The notes: generated from the sequence alone by a model not told the origin. DNA of 64,000 nucleotides from Paragonimus skrjabini miyazakii (GCA_014338405.1 JTDE01022242.1:1-64000); one strand, 5' to 3'; shown: positions 49,262-61,845, counted from the first letter of the stretch. Translations and numbers: made by a program.

Positions 49262-50660
49262 CGCGTCATTAAGTGCACTCACTTCACAGACAACTCGGAC
49301 AAACAACGACAACGTTCAAGCCACTGAGCTCGGTTAGCCGCCATCTCACCTAAAGTTTCAAGCCACCGACTCTCTGAGTCTCGAGGGCTCCAACCCGGGA
49401 GACTAACCCGATCTACAGTAGTGAAGCCCTTCGTGAACGATTTCATTTGTCTACGCCAGGTCATCATCTGTCCACCTCGCACCTTACGCCAATCGGCCGC
49501 AGCGTCGGCGAACACAGCTTGATGTGATAGACGACTAGCTGGCATCCTTAGTATATGACGTAGCCATCTAAGTCTGTGCAATTGTTAGGATTGAACTAAA
49601 GAACTCGTTTGATAACCATTACCAGATAACCGCTTCCTAACCCCTTCCTTGCTTACTTGTTGGTACCACCCGATACGAGCAAGTAAACGTAGACATCGGT
49701 GGTCAGAGACCTGAAAACGGTCCGCATTTTCTACCTTGAGCGGTCAAGTTTCACTGCCATGAAATAATACAGCCCTCACTGTTGTCTGATATACGCGGCC
49801 CTTAGGCTTCAGAGAGATACCTCTCTGTCGCCATAAGTGCCTCAGATTCGTAAACACCGCCCTAGCCTTAGAAATATGCGCCTCTATCTCATTCTCTACA
49901 CTTCCGTCGCCGCCGCTGATGCAGCTTCCCAGTTATACAAACCGGTCAACAACTTCCATGGCTTCATTATCTAACTTTAAATCTACGTAATCACAGCAAT
50001 CTTGCAGAAGCATTTTGCATTTCGAGGCTGCAAAGCGCAATTGAAAGTACTTAGCAGAACGCGAAATTGCGTTTAGTGTTGTTTGCACCGCTTGAAGGTT
50101 GTCAAACAACAACACCTTATCGTCAGCATAATCAAGATCAGTCAGCCTTCCACCAGGTAGGAGGTCCACACCGGCATCTTTTGACTGCCGGAGACAATCC
50201 TCCATTATTTCGTCCATGACGAAATTAAACAAAAATGTTGAAAGGGGACAGCCTTGACGAACGCCGCTCCTGGTGCTGAAGCTGTCAGACAGCTCACCGT
50301 AAACCCTAACCTGGGCAGAAGTATGGGAGTAAAGCGCCGACAGTATGTTCACATACTTGGTCGGTACACCCCTGCGTTTAAGCGACTCTAAAAGTGTAGA
50401 ATAAACCACCGAACCGAACGCACCTTCATAGTCGAGGAATACGACAATTGTTGGCCGACGGTACACATGACGCTGCTCCAAAACTTGACAGAGGGTAAAA
50501 AGGTGATCTGTATATCCTCGGCCAGGACAAAACTCTGCCTGTTCTTCTCTACTGTTTAACTCCCAGCTGCAGTGAGTCGACGGAGTATAATGGATGCCAG
50601 AACCCTAGAAATGACTGGGGGCAAAATAATTCCCCTATGGTTTTCGCAAGAGCTCCCGAT
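49262..50660 (-). pseudogene. RTE-like LINE reverse transcriptase, 5'-truncated and broken
   Basis: Minus-strand blocks in order: NHRGIILPPVISRVLASIIL (about 50655-50590); after a frame change EFCPGRGYTDHLFTLCQVLE; then the 182-codon frame 50481-49933 with motif A VVFLDYEGAF, motif B SGVRQGCPLSTFLFNFVMDE, and the catalytic box DLDYADD. After a stop come LGSCISGG, RAVFTNLRHLWRQRGISL and SDHRCLRLLARIGWY. From 49581 come HRLRWLRHILRMP, GGQMMTWRRQMKSFTKGF and LPGWSPRDSESRWLETL, ending near 49279. This is the standard order of trematode RTE-like elements. The endonuclease domain is missing, as in most 5'-truncated insertions, and three or more stops or shifts kill the frame. A presumed 3' untranslated tail runs to about 49100. 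Confidence 0.88.
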
Positions 50661-51994
50661 AACTTACGGAGATTGGGTTCATTATTTCAGAAGAGTGGCG
50701 CATCCTACCGCTAAACTTGAGTCACAGCTACGCGAAGGAAGCTCGTGTTACGCTGCATGCAATGTTAATCCAGATAATGTCTTTGCTCTCGACATATAGT
50801 GCACACTTCACTGCCATTCCGTAGCCTGGACAGTGCCGTGAATTTGTAGACAAGTGACATATTTTCCATCTTTGAACTATGGTTTCTTCAGTCACACTTT
50901 AAAATGTCCGAAAACAAATTTGTTATTAGCCACACGAACTCGTGCTCTATAGACAAATCGGTCCACAGCATACTTCCCAAATTTCCAGGTTTTTTACACA
51001 ACAACTCACAATAATCCTAGTGCATGAGTGTACATAACACATCAGCTTAGAGACTGAAGGCAAATAGAATAGCTTACTTTTGTCCATATTTGATTTAACT
51101 GTAGCTCCTGCAATTTGTAAATCAGCATCTGCTTGCTATAGCACTTTCTCGATGTGCTCAAATGATTCACTGTTAACTACAAACAGGAACACACTGATAA
51201 TCAAACTTTGATGTATGGCCAAATCGCGCAGCTGAGTATTCCGATATTCATTGGAATATCCGAAGTCATTTGTGGGATGAAATCAGGGTCTACAACAGTT
51301 GAATCATAGACAACACGAGAAGCTAAATGAGCTGTCACTGAGTGAAATCAGCCCAACGGCGAGAAACGATAATCAGAAGATAGGTTAAGTACGTGAGAAC
51401 GGCAACCAGGTTGCCAGAACCGGATGTCCAACTGGAAGTCTTACTGTGTCGAGGATTGGAATTCTGGTCTATTAACGTGAATGCACAAACGACATCAAAA
51501 CGCAGGAACTGGGCAGTCAGATCTTTGACGAAGTTTCCTTAAAAGTTTTTTTATAACCGACGGTCGATATTTAGCGGGCGACCATCGGTATCCTATTCAA
51601 ATTGCACACCATCGATTGAAAATTTGGCGGTAAACCAAAAACCAAGCAGGGTGGGAGATTGAACCCGACCCTACATCACATTGGTAACAATGGGAAGATT
51701 ACCCCATGGTCGTTTCGGTGAACAGATACTACATGAAGGCATTTGAATGAAATGTTGAACTTTCTTAAACAGCCATCCGTCGATTCACACAGTTGTTTGA
51801 GTACTACTAGCAGGCATGAAACTAGACTGCGCCTAAAAATTTCAATGATTTTCGATACCTGTGTGTCAAACATGTTGAGCAATGTTCTTGCAGCGGCTTC
51901 CGTAACACATTGAACACTAGGCAAAACGACGACATTTCAGACTGAACGACGTCCACACTTGATCGCAGCCTTCGCAGTTAGATGAGCGTTTCAA
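50661..51994. other. Non-coding stretch, probable intron
   Basis: Only a diverged SINE fragment near 51560-51680 is seen, with a minus-strand B-box-like GGGTTCAATCTCCC and a stretch related to 7801-7880. Confidence 0.4.
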
Positions 51995-52150
51995 CTAGCC
52001 CACTTCAAAATGATGCATTATACTCAAGTTTCGTTCTCATGAAAGCTCATCAATAACGGTCATCCTTCTCTGTATCGGAATTTGCACTTCAACCCACGTC
52101 CTTGTGAGACCGGTGTGTTAACAACATCGTCTCCTCAAGGTAGGCTGGCC
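51995..52150 (-). mobile_element. Hammerhead SINE family 2, copy at 52 kb
   Basis: The minus strand has a tRNA-like end (CACAAGGACGTGGGTTGAAGTGC, with a B-box-like GTGGGTTGAAG), then GATGACCGTTATTGATGAGC and GAGAACGAAACTTGAGTATAATGC, the family's ribozyme segment. Confidence 0.6.
52011..52058 (-). ncRNA. Hammerhead ribozyme, one core change
   Basis: Minus strand: stem I CGTTA pairs with TAATG (one G-U). The core is TTGATGA, so C3 is changed to T. Stem II GCTTT/AGAAC is weakened around CATG. GAA is intact, stem III ACTTGAGT is intact, and H17 is A. C3 is an invariant position, so activity is doubtful. Confidence 0.6.
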
Positions 52151-54472
52151 GAAAGGCTTGCTTGAGTGTGGAGGCTGCGATAAAGTGTGTGTGCCTTTTA
52201 AGTCGAGACAATCTACATCCACTAACTTCTAGTGAAATAAGAGCAAACAGGTTTTCTGCTTCATCTGTCACACCTCCACCTTACGACAGTCATTACAGCA
52301 TCGGTACTCTCAGCCAATAGTCATGACAGTTTTGCACCTAAAGGTTGCTTTTGTTTTAGTTGCCTGACCTGCACTCTGGGGTTGTCTTCGTTGCGTAAGA
52401 GTCCCGACGAAGTAGGTCGTTGTATGCTCAATCTTAGTATAGAGTGCTTATGTCTGAATAGTTCTCTCGAGCGTTTTCTATTTCAAGTGCCGTTCGATAG
52501 GAGCCGTTGATGCCAAGAAGCAATGTCTTTGCAATGCAAGCGCATGAAGTTCATGCCGACTTGATGGCATTATAAAACGTTGGTCAGAGTAGCTTCGAAC
52601 TGGCTCACTTTTCTCCTCCATGGTCCATGGTCTTATGAACTCGGGTAGTGAGGTGGCTGTAGAAGTCTGTATGTCGTTTCTCTCTCTCCGCTCATATGTG
52701 TGAAAGCAACTATAATATAGTTTCTCACAAATTATAACTTACGGTACTGTTGTCACAGAATCAATCTGGGCACTGCTTTCACTGTGACACAAGTGACTCA
52801 TGAACTGCAACTTCCAGTCACATATGCTTGCTGTGTCCAAATACCAACGGATAGTGTAAGTCCAAAATCATCGAACTGTTTCTCTCGTAATAGAGTCCAT
52901 TTAATCGTATAACACTCAAAGACGGCCAGTTGATCTACAATAGCCGGGTTTGTAAACTTGAACAAGCAGTTTGGCTTTGGCCAGTTTATGATACTTACTT
53001 ACTAGATGCGTACCTCAAACTTATTGCATTGCTGCGTCACGAGTAAACGCAAATGAGAATATCATAGTCGTTCGGTTGGAACTGGATGTTTGCGCTATCT
53101 TTGCAGTAGCGTGTGCGTAATCGGGGCTGTTGCGCACCTTCTCTACTGCTTTCGCTAATATCGAGGGATCAGAGCACTTCTGATTATTCCGCCGTAGGGC
53201 GCCTGATTCTAGCATCAAATAACCCAAAAACTACAGTTGGTTACATCTATAGGACGAATTGCGACAAAGATTTACTAACAGATCTTGTTTCCATTAATAC
53301 TGATGTAATCACTGATTAAGACATAAACACTCAGAAACAAAGCAGACTTGCCTTGACAGAGTCACGATGACAGTGCAATGTGTCCGCAGGTTGGCCTTGA
53401 GTTAACGTGTACGATTCTCCAGGTTGAGCATCCATTTACTACAATGGTAAAGAGAAACGCTCTGTTAAGCTACTCAAAGCTGTTGACCATAGTAGTAGCT
53501 GTTTTGGCTGCAGCTAGCAAATTAAGTGATTACTAATTTTGTAAACTGAGAACCGACACCTAATGACTCCATTTGGTGGACATCATATAATTATGGTTAT
53601 TCATGGTTCTGTCGTGGTTTTAGCCCGTTTACAGTGGTTATGTTTGAATAATACATGGCTCGACAAACCCTAGATCGATATACTCAATCGAAGTAAACTG
53701 CATAGTCCTATCATTCAACGAACTAGTTACTTGCTTCAGACTTAACGAAGTACACTCAGGTAAGCAGTCAAATTTGATTGAGTAATCCTCCACATTGATG
53801 CAAAGCATACGTAAAAACGCCCAAACACATTTCGTAAATGTGTTTGCTTCTTCACCATTCGCAGACTAAGCTTCGTGACTATGGAATAGAACAACTTCTT
53901 TTAAACAACACACGGAAAAAGTTGTCGAAAGGAACGCGTGTCCTTGCACTTCGACAAACCGAGAATATTGATCAGTATTCCTTGCGGACCGACTCGTGAT
54001 GTCGTCGTTTCTTCTTACCTGGAGCGGTCATACTGTATGGTTACGTAGGCCCGTTGCACAGAACTGTTAGCGCACTCTGTGACTATATGCGCTTGCTAAA
54101 CACACAAGCACTCAGGTGTACACCCGCATCTGTTTCCGGTACCTGCCGTAATTTATTCATTTCGATCATTGTATGCGATGATCTCCGGTCTGTGACTGTG
54201 GTGGTAGCCTGTCAGGTTTCCTTAAGTAACCGGATGGATTCATTCAAGCTCACAGTCGTTTAGCATTGCTGACAGGAACGTCCTTGCTTTCTGATAAACA
54301 CACACAATTTTACAGCTACTATGGATTATTATTCAACTGTTTACACATATGCGTGCTCCAACAACCGTACTCAAATTTACACTTAGAAAGCTTGCCCACT
54401 TTTAAGCTTTTGAGAACTCAATGATTAATCGGTACCATTTTCTGCTTTATCTGCATGGTTTCCGATTTCCAG
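52151..54472. other. Probable intron
   Basis: No exon or repeat is recognised between exons A and B in this part. Confidence 0.35.
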
Positions 54473-54689
54473 CTGGAAACATCAGCGTGAACTTGACGTG
54501 CAACCATCACATCCTTCTGATTGTTGCTGTGGTAGCTCTTGTGGTAGACGAAAAAAACCTAGGAATAAAACTCGCGTCTGTGCCCCACTGGCTACTGAAG
54601 AAGAAGAAAGCATGAACAATTCCTCAGGTGACACAAATTCGTCAGTGTCCGAGAAACGTGGAACTTCGTTTCTCACCAGACGACCTCAG
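54473..54689 (+). CDS. Exon B of an unknown Ser/Pro-rich protein
   Basis: The acceptor is CGATTTCCAG (ending 54472) and the donor CCTCAG|GTAAGT (exon end 54689), both close to consensus. The exon is entered with one base (C) and read for 72 codons to phase 0. It starts WKHQRELDVQPSHPSDCCCG, continues with a Cys-rich and strongly basic patch (SSCGRRKKPRNK), an acidic run (TEEEES), and a Ser-rich end, LTRRPQ. Both phases fit: AT from exon A plus C, and phase 0 into exon C (PLVSRDKP). The CCC cluster next to a basic patch might be a lipid-modified or metal-binding segment, but this is inference. No known domain is recognised. Confidence 0.75.
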
Positions 54690-57415
54690 GTAAGTTGTGT
54701 AAGCTTTTGTGCAAATTTGAAAGGTATCGAGTGGATATTTTACGATTAATCCATGTCCACAAGTTTATTTATTGAAATGCCACCGAAGTTGAACGAGATA
54801 TCCACATACATGCCTCTTAGATGGGTAACCGGAGCTGATTGAGCATACCAAACCAGAAATCAATCGCAGAGTGATGCCTAAAATCTCTTTTCGTCTAGCG
54901 ACACAACTGTAGGTTGGCCAAACAGAACAATAATATACGCTACTAATCAATCCCAGAACACTGCGAACTTCATTAGGAAGTTGATATGTCTTCTGAAAAC
55001 TACAATAATGTAGCGGTCATTATTTACTAACAGCAGGTTGAAGAGAATACTTGAAGTAATGTTGTAATAAAACCGAGTGCGCACGAAACTCTGCGAACCA
55101 ACCCGTAGAAGTCAATTTCATGCTACCGAAATGAACTTGACTACAAAAGTATGAATTTTTTCTTAGCGGTAAGTGGTAGTTAACAAATGAGTGAAGGATC
55201 TTAATAATATTGCAAGATGATCAGTTCGTTGTGATTTGAATCAATAAAACTATTAGTTACAATAGCACTGTTGTAATATTGTGCGTCCACACCATATCTA
55301 GTGTACTGAAGGTCACTGACAACATGTACGATTTGTTTCAAATATCCACATCCGACTTCATTGAAAAAGTTTTCATGAGAATCGCATAGGAAGCTGTTCA
55401 GTTTCATGAGTTGGTAAGTGAGACTGGAATACTGATGAAATGTGGGTGTAAATTATTCTAATTCCCGGAATTAGACTGGTGTGGTTGAGAATGGTTGTCA
55501 TGTAAAACATATCGAAGATATTCACAATCTTAATTCAATGTTATCCATCGAACAAGTATATCTTGAGTGTGTGTTCACGTGAAATGCTGAGGCAGTGTTC
55601 ACAGCGCCTCCGTTGGCTTATCCACTATGGTGATTTGGTTGAGGCTGTATGGACGACAGCGCTCACAAACTGCGGCTCATCTCTCACGCACAGTTCCGAT
55701 ATGTCTACTTGTCTGCTTACTTTAATAACACGTAAGCCTTACCTTTAGTCTCACTTGGTATGCACGCGTTTGATTGACTACACGCAATTCAGCTCGTTTG
55801 TACACTGTGAATCTGTATAGTTCTCATATCTGGGTGCTACTCTGGCAATATGTAGTTGTCCCCGTCGTAAGATGCACGCAGTGAAACCACGTCTCAAGAA
55901 ACTCGATATGAGATATCATTTGCTGGCAGATGCATCTACTGGATTTCTTCTCTTCAGAAGGCGCCTCCATTCTTGTGAGCACGCATAGAGAGTGCAATCC
56001 CTCCGGACATAAGACAGCTTTAGTAATTACCTAAAAACGTTTCCGAACTCAGGTATCGGTACGTGACAACTTTCGAAACACGGTGTGTTACCGACACTAA
56101 CGTGTCTTGGATTCGCCGAGAGGGAAGCTTTAAGATTTTTACATAGTTTTGACTGCTGTTGGGATGTTCGAAAGTTGTTTGTTGCACATGCAACGTCAAT
56201 CATACTTGAATTTATCTCCGCATTCAAATGGATCTTTCAGCTGGTTTCTTGGGACATGACACAATCGAGATGCTGTTGCATAACTCATATGTTTACTATG
56301 GCAGCAATGTGAACTTCGATCCTCACAATTCGAATGCAACCGTATTGATCAATGCACAATAAACCTCACAAAAATTATTACAGAATTATTCCATCTACAC
56401 ATTTATTAACCTTGGCTTTTTGAAAAAAATTTCTTTTGTTCAAACGTATCAAATTGACAGGGACTTACTGATTCCAGTCGATGTGCGATCAGGCCGAGTC
56501 AGTGGGAGAATCATTGTATGTCCCCCTAAATTATCGGACAATCAAAACATTGCCCATAAGAGATTGTTGATATGCATTCAGATCTGATGGTTCCGTTACG
56601 TTTTGATGTCACACCATTTGAATGGTGATTGACACAGTTGCCTATCAAGCACATAGAGGCGAGTTCAACTGTTGCTGGTAGCAAGGCTGTACATTAATGG
56701 TGAGTCGTAAGTGGACTGAAAAAGATCTAATGACTATCTTTAAGAACAGTCTTGCATGTCACGTAAGTCTCAGCCATCTGTGCACACGGCATCGTTGAGC
56801 TATTTAGTGTATGAATACAGTGCGAATTAGGAAAGCATTATTTAATTTATGCAATAACACCTATGTTTCAATGGGGCTCATTCTACTATTAGATGAAAAC
56901 TGTTGTTCCCCTCCGCGATCGATATCTGAATGTAACCTTATCTTCTAACATCATTATTGGCTTAAGAGTATTGTTTAGTTTAAATGTGTAATTGAACTTG
57001 GACCCCTTACAGATAATTCACTTAAGTCTAATCGCTACTGACCTTATGATAGCTTGGTGCTGTTTATAACCAATCGTTAATCACACGACCGCAGACTCCT
57101 CCCCGGATGTCATAATTGCTATTGTCTGAAGGTGGGTAATCTGAAAATTACGGCATTCTGAAAGTGGTACTCCACGGGGCGATTAGCACCTTATGGTCTA
57201 AATGATGAGAATCTAATTTAAGTAGAGCTTTTGCATCCACTTTGCAACCATCTCATGTTGGAGGTTGTAACAAAGTAGAATGATCCAACTATACTTGTGT
57301 TGTGTTGTAATACCTAGTCGTAAAAACACGTTCTTTACAGTGTCTGATTACTACCTGTTGGATGTCCGTGATTTCCAAGTGTAACAGGGGTCAAATATGT
57401 CTTTTTCTTGTAGGC
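54690..57415. other. Intron between exons B and C, first part
   Basis: Bounded by GTAAGT at 54690. Nothing else is recognised. Confidence 0.5.
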
Positions 57416-57733
57416 AGCGAGACTGAATCTTGACGCGGTGTGTAGGCTTCCTCATCTCGATATCCCGTGGACCTAAACTGGATGGTGTGACATTCATACC
57501 AACAGAGTCACGCACACTTGGTATGCCAATAGGTAGAAATATGATAAACCACAGCTTTCTAGTTTTCATGGTCAGAGGTTGTAAGGGAAATGGCATTTTT
57601 GTCCGGAAGACGTGTCAGTTCTCTTATTGTACCATCCACCCACTGCCATGAGGTACAGGCTTTTGAGTCAAAATCTTTGGTTCAGAATCCTAATCGTTCT
57701 CCTTTCTAGATCTGAGCGTCTTGGTAGTATATC
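57416..57733 (-). repeat. Dispersed repeat of about 310 bp, copy 2
   Basis: Diverged copy of 48566-48872, lying inside the intron between exons B and C. The minus strand reads RKLWFI, then TPSSLGPRDIEMRKPTHRVK and IQSRC, aligned with the frame of copy 1. Confidence 0.65.
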
Positions 57734-59077
57734 GGCTCATATACAAAAAGTGTGGCAGCTAAACACCAAAGAGAACCACTAATGTATTGTTGTTTATGAT
57801 GGCGATGAGAAAGAATCGTAAATGTACATCGTTTGCGATGACACCGTGTGACTACAAACAAGTCAAGCTCTTCTGCGAGGTACTTGATCAAGTTATTTTC
57901 ATTATGTTGAACATCGGATGTTATCTGGTAGTGTGCCCAAGTGTAGTTCGCATCCGGTCAAACTAACGACAATCGGCTTGGCCGGGTCGCAAATTCGCTC
58001 TGTAGAAACATTGGGTGAAGATAAACTCGAATGTTAAGTATATCAACATAACACTACCGGAAGCCAGGTTTCCTTTGCCAGATGAAGATTGACAAGAATC
58101 GGACCACCAAGGCGACAGAAACAGGAGACTGGTAAAAGTCACAGTCGCAATTAGTCACATACTACTCGGACCGTTGGTAACTGCATGACATCAACCAAAG
58201 TAGTGGATCTGTGTGCACAGTTTACATATTTTTAAATTAGTTTTCCTATTGAGAGTTCTTAGAAGTTTCTACGAGGTACCCTAATGCTGGGTAATTTGTC
58301 TTTTAACCGCTGTTTACACTATGTCAGCAGTTTGTTACTTGGTCTATAGAAGTATACTCTGGCATAAAGCTAAACCAAAGATTCTGTCTGTTATAAAAAG
58401 GCTGGTTAGTGCACAAATACGGAAGATGTTTCCATGGCTACTGAAATCAAAATTTCACCTCTCCGGACCACGAGTTGTATGTTTATTCATACTTGCTTTA
58501 GAAATTCTGACAGTATGCAGTAAACAGATGACTGTGTTCTCTTTCTCGGTCATATGTGATCTAGAAAATTCATCTAATCATGTCTAAGCTTCATTTATCT
58601 TGATTCTGTTTGATATTTCACCGTGACATCTGAAAAGTGAATTATGGCTTTTGACGTCAATCCACAAATGTCTCATTGGTTCTAAATTGATTGGTTGCAT
58701 ATAATCACATGTTTATTTTTGTGTGTGTAAACACCTCCGATCAATCCCCCATTCGTTGAGTTTTCTATCACTGGCTGGTTGTGCATCGGTCAATGATTGC
58801 GATGTTTCATGTGAATGTTGTATACACTTACTTAGTATTTCGTTCACCTCTGATTTGGTTGGCCACAATGGCGTCCATTTGAATGCTGATCGGTTAATAC
58901 GTGCATGTTTACAAACTATAGTAATATGAACAATCCGCGCTGAACATAGTATTCGTTATAGGCGAGATAAATCCATCCATATACCTAACTAACCATGTTA
59001 CACAATATATGTCCGTACTTGCTCGGTTCCAGTAGCGCATTATTTATCATCGTTCGGTATGATTCTGTTATGTACAG
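57734..59077. other. Intron between exons B and C, last part
   Basis: No feature is recognised; the + strand open frame at 58321-58587 has no splice borders and no known relatives that I can see. Ends with the acceptor TTATGTACAG at 59077. Confidence 0.45.
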
Positions 59078-60344
59078 CCTCTTGTGAGCCGTGACAAGCC
59101 GAAGACTACAGATCGCCGTGCCACTCCGCGACAAATCAAACAACAAAAGCATATCTCCACAACTGCTGACTCCAAAGTCGTCACTTCAGGTGCGCATACT
59201 GGTGGGGAAAAGTTCGTTGGTTCACACAGATTAGCGAAATCAAATTCTTTGGAGCAAGCAAACAACATTGATGGGAGTAAGCAGCATTCAGGCGATATTG
59301 CTTCGTCGTTACTACGTACAGCCAGTTTACATCTTCGAACAACTTGGTCTAAATTGAAACGATCAAACAGTGGGCAATCGGGCAAACAGTCCCCCATTGA
59401 CTTACCTAACTTAAACGAACGTCGGTCTTCGGATCCATCTTCAAAAAGCGATACGCAAGCGGAGAACAAAATCCGTCTAAAACAAGCTCAAGGAGACATT
59501 CCGCCACTGACTATGGACAACTTCACCATGAAAAGTCCCAGCCGATCGCGACATTCTGCGGGAGTACCCAAAACCCCTCCATCTCCAGACGAGTCACCCC
59601 TACCACCAGGGTGTAGCAGGTGGTCAACAAAATTGGATCCCCCTCCTCCTGCTTCCCCTGGTCGATCCATACCTCACTCTTGTGGTCCCTTGATCTTCAG
59701 ACAGAGTGGCAATTTCGGTTCGAAAGTTGACACATCGGAAATATCCAAGCATATAATTACCTCATCACCTTACGTCCCTCAAGAACTTATCTCTGAGTGG
59801 AAAGGTCGACCATTTGACACCGTCTTCCGATCTCTTCCGCTGGGAGAGTCGGATGATCTTAATCATCTTACGGACGATTGTATTGATGTAGGAGAACTGG
59901 GCAGAGTCAACTGCCGCACTGGCAGCTTCACTGGCCGATACCCTAATCCCCGAAGACAACGATGTCCTTTTCCAAGTGCCCAATATTTACAACAGCGCGA
60001 GTTGACACCCCAAAGCAATTTTACCAGGCTTTCACCTAGCCGTCCCCTTTATCTATCGCCTTATCAGGCCTCGTCCTCCGGTAACACGACAAGATCTGCT
60101 CCCTCACCTAGTTTATCCTCCATGACCTCGACTTCCTTACCTGTGGCCACAGAGCCGTGTTTGTTACGGACAAATACCATGAGTTTGCAACAATCACGAC
60201 TGAACACTGGCAGTACACAACCGACAAACCGGATCAACTATGGCCAAGCAGCAACGTCGTTTGATGAACTAGACCCTGTATTGGATCGTCTGCTTTCCGA
60301 CGTATCCAGTATTGATAAATATCGCTCAGCACTACGACCACAAA
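59078..60344 (+). CDS. Exon C (large) of an unknown Ser/Pro-rich protein
   Basis: Starts after TATGTACAG (59077) in phase 0 with PLVSRDKP, and stays open for 422 codons to CCACAAA|GTAAGC (exon end 60344, phase 1); the unspliced frame would stop at 60353. The product is rich in Ser, Pro, Thr, Arg and Gln and is probably disordered. Visible pieces: a short amphipathic stretch, LLRTASLHLRTTWSKLKRSN (about residues 80-100); proline-rich SH3/WW-type segments, TPPSPDESPLPPG and DPPPPASPGRS (about 165-200); a more ordered-looking block, PQELISEWKGRPFDTVFRSL (about 230-250); and near the end DELDPVLDRLLSDV, which resembles a paxillin-type LD motif (LDxLLxxL). This suggests a cytoskeletal or signalling scaffold, but that is inference. 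The base composition is clearly less AT-rich than the flanks. The gene must continue downstream. Confidence 0.85.
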
Positions 60345-61628
60345 GTAAGCAATGATAGCAAAATTTGTTTCAAAAAATTGAAATTAATGTTTCACAATTG
60401 TGTGCGGATCAGTTAAACGAGTTTGTAACAATGACGCATTCTTTATATGTGAAGTTGTATGATTAAGCTTTACAGTCTTTCTGGTAAGTTCCTTCCAAAA
60501 CAGATTTTGTGTAGACTTCATTTCATTCCTGAAGATTAATAAAATTAGTCGTTTCAAGTACAGTCTTGTGATCGAGCCAGTGAAAGTGTACACACAAATA
60601 CTGTTCCGTGCTATCAGTTACTGGATATTGTTTCCACCAAATACACCACTGTGTAATACAACGATGAGGGCCTAACGCCTGTTCACAGAGATTTTTCTAA
60701 TTGGCCTCAGTGATTTTGTGAAAAAGCTCAAGTTTGCCCGGTCAGGTCATGTTTAATCTGTGTAAGGTGGTTGCCAATATTTTTGGAAGAAAACCTGGAA
60801 CAAAATGCCGCGACGCTATTTGTCAGAGTGGGCTTGAGAGTGATTCAGAATACATAAATTCAGAACTTGTGAACAATCGGTTATTTAATCCAGTGGTGAC
60901 GTTTCGTTTCCCACACACAGGAGCTTCTTAAAACCACATGGACCAGTTAAAAATTTGATGGAATTCAAGGCAGTTGAAGGTAACAGGTCATGAGATAAGT
61001 GCACATAAAGAGGAGTCTCGACCGGCTTCGAAGTACTAACTACGGCAGATCACGTGGACAGCTAGACAGAAATGAAATCGATATGGTCTGTCATATAGGT
61101 AGGTCGACAGGTCAGTTGTTTTTAGGGAAAGTAAATAAGGAACACATAATCTTAATGTGTTACAAGTACCTTCTCATCCAACCATCAATCAGTTTACGTC
61201 AGTCCGATCAATCCTAGACCGGCCGTCATGTGCCAGAGAATTCAGTCCCATCAATTATATTTACGATGCATTTGTTCTTTGAAATTTCGATGATCTCTTT
61301 AACTAAGCGCTTCTATGTAGTTTTGAACCCCCGTCTAATTATCTCAAACATTCCCTGGATCAGTTTCATGACTTGCTTCTAAAGTGTGACCAGCGTTTAC
61401 GGAATCCTTTATCATGATGTGGCACTCCAGTTCTGGGTGTTTTTCTGGACTGTTTGGTTCACAGGATAAGACGAGACCTCAAGATCACTGTTCGTCACAA
61501 AACCACAGGGGTATATAATAATCTTGGACATAAATGTATTCCTCCCAACACGTTTATGGTATCATTGCAAGCTTACATACATGCCTGGAGGTTGGTGAGT
61601 AGTAGAAAGCACAGAATGAGACAGTGGT
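60345..61628. other. Probable intron after exon C
   Basis: Starts with the GTAAGC donor. Open frames at 60734-60931 and 60999-61217 were read and not recognised. Confidence 0.4.
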
Positions 61629-61728
61629 NNNNNNNNNNNNNNNNNNNNNNNNNNNNNNNNNNNNNNNNNNNNNNNNNNNNNNNNNNNNNNNNNNNNNNNN
61701 NNNNNNNNNNNNNNNNNNNNNNNNNNNN
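61629..61728. other. Assembly gap (100 N)
   Basis: One hundred N; a tRNA-like SINE appears to be cut by it. Confidence 0.99.
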
Positions 61729-61845
61729 TATCATTTATTATAGTCGCTACAGTAGCGTCGCTGCTCGGGGTGTGACGGTTCTGTGGTTCGATCCTCCGGC
61801 CAACCTTTTGCCATCCAAATATCAGTTTCAGTTGGAGTGATCCGA
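61729..61845 (+). repeat. tRNA-derived SINE, 3' part next to a gap
   Basis: GTGACGGTTCTGTGGTTCGATCCTCCGG (about 61770-61800) contains a clear B box, GGTTCGATCC. The expected A box would fall in or just before the gap, which is preceded by GAGACAGTGGT, a possible start of it. Confidence 0.4.

Noticed and set aside
53021..53319. Overlapping open frames on both strands
   Set aside because: Both are only about 68 codons, and neither matches a known family or has splice borders.
55432..55438. CTGATGA, possible hammerhead core
   Set aside because: No stem II or GAAA is found within reach.
55563..55748. RLRWL motif suggesting another RTE tail
   Set aside because: The neighbouring residues do not match the HxLRMP and later blocks, so the short match is likely chance.
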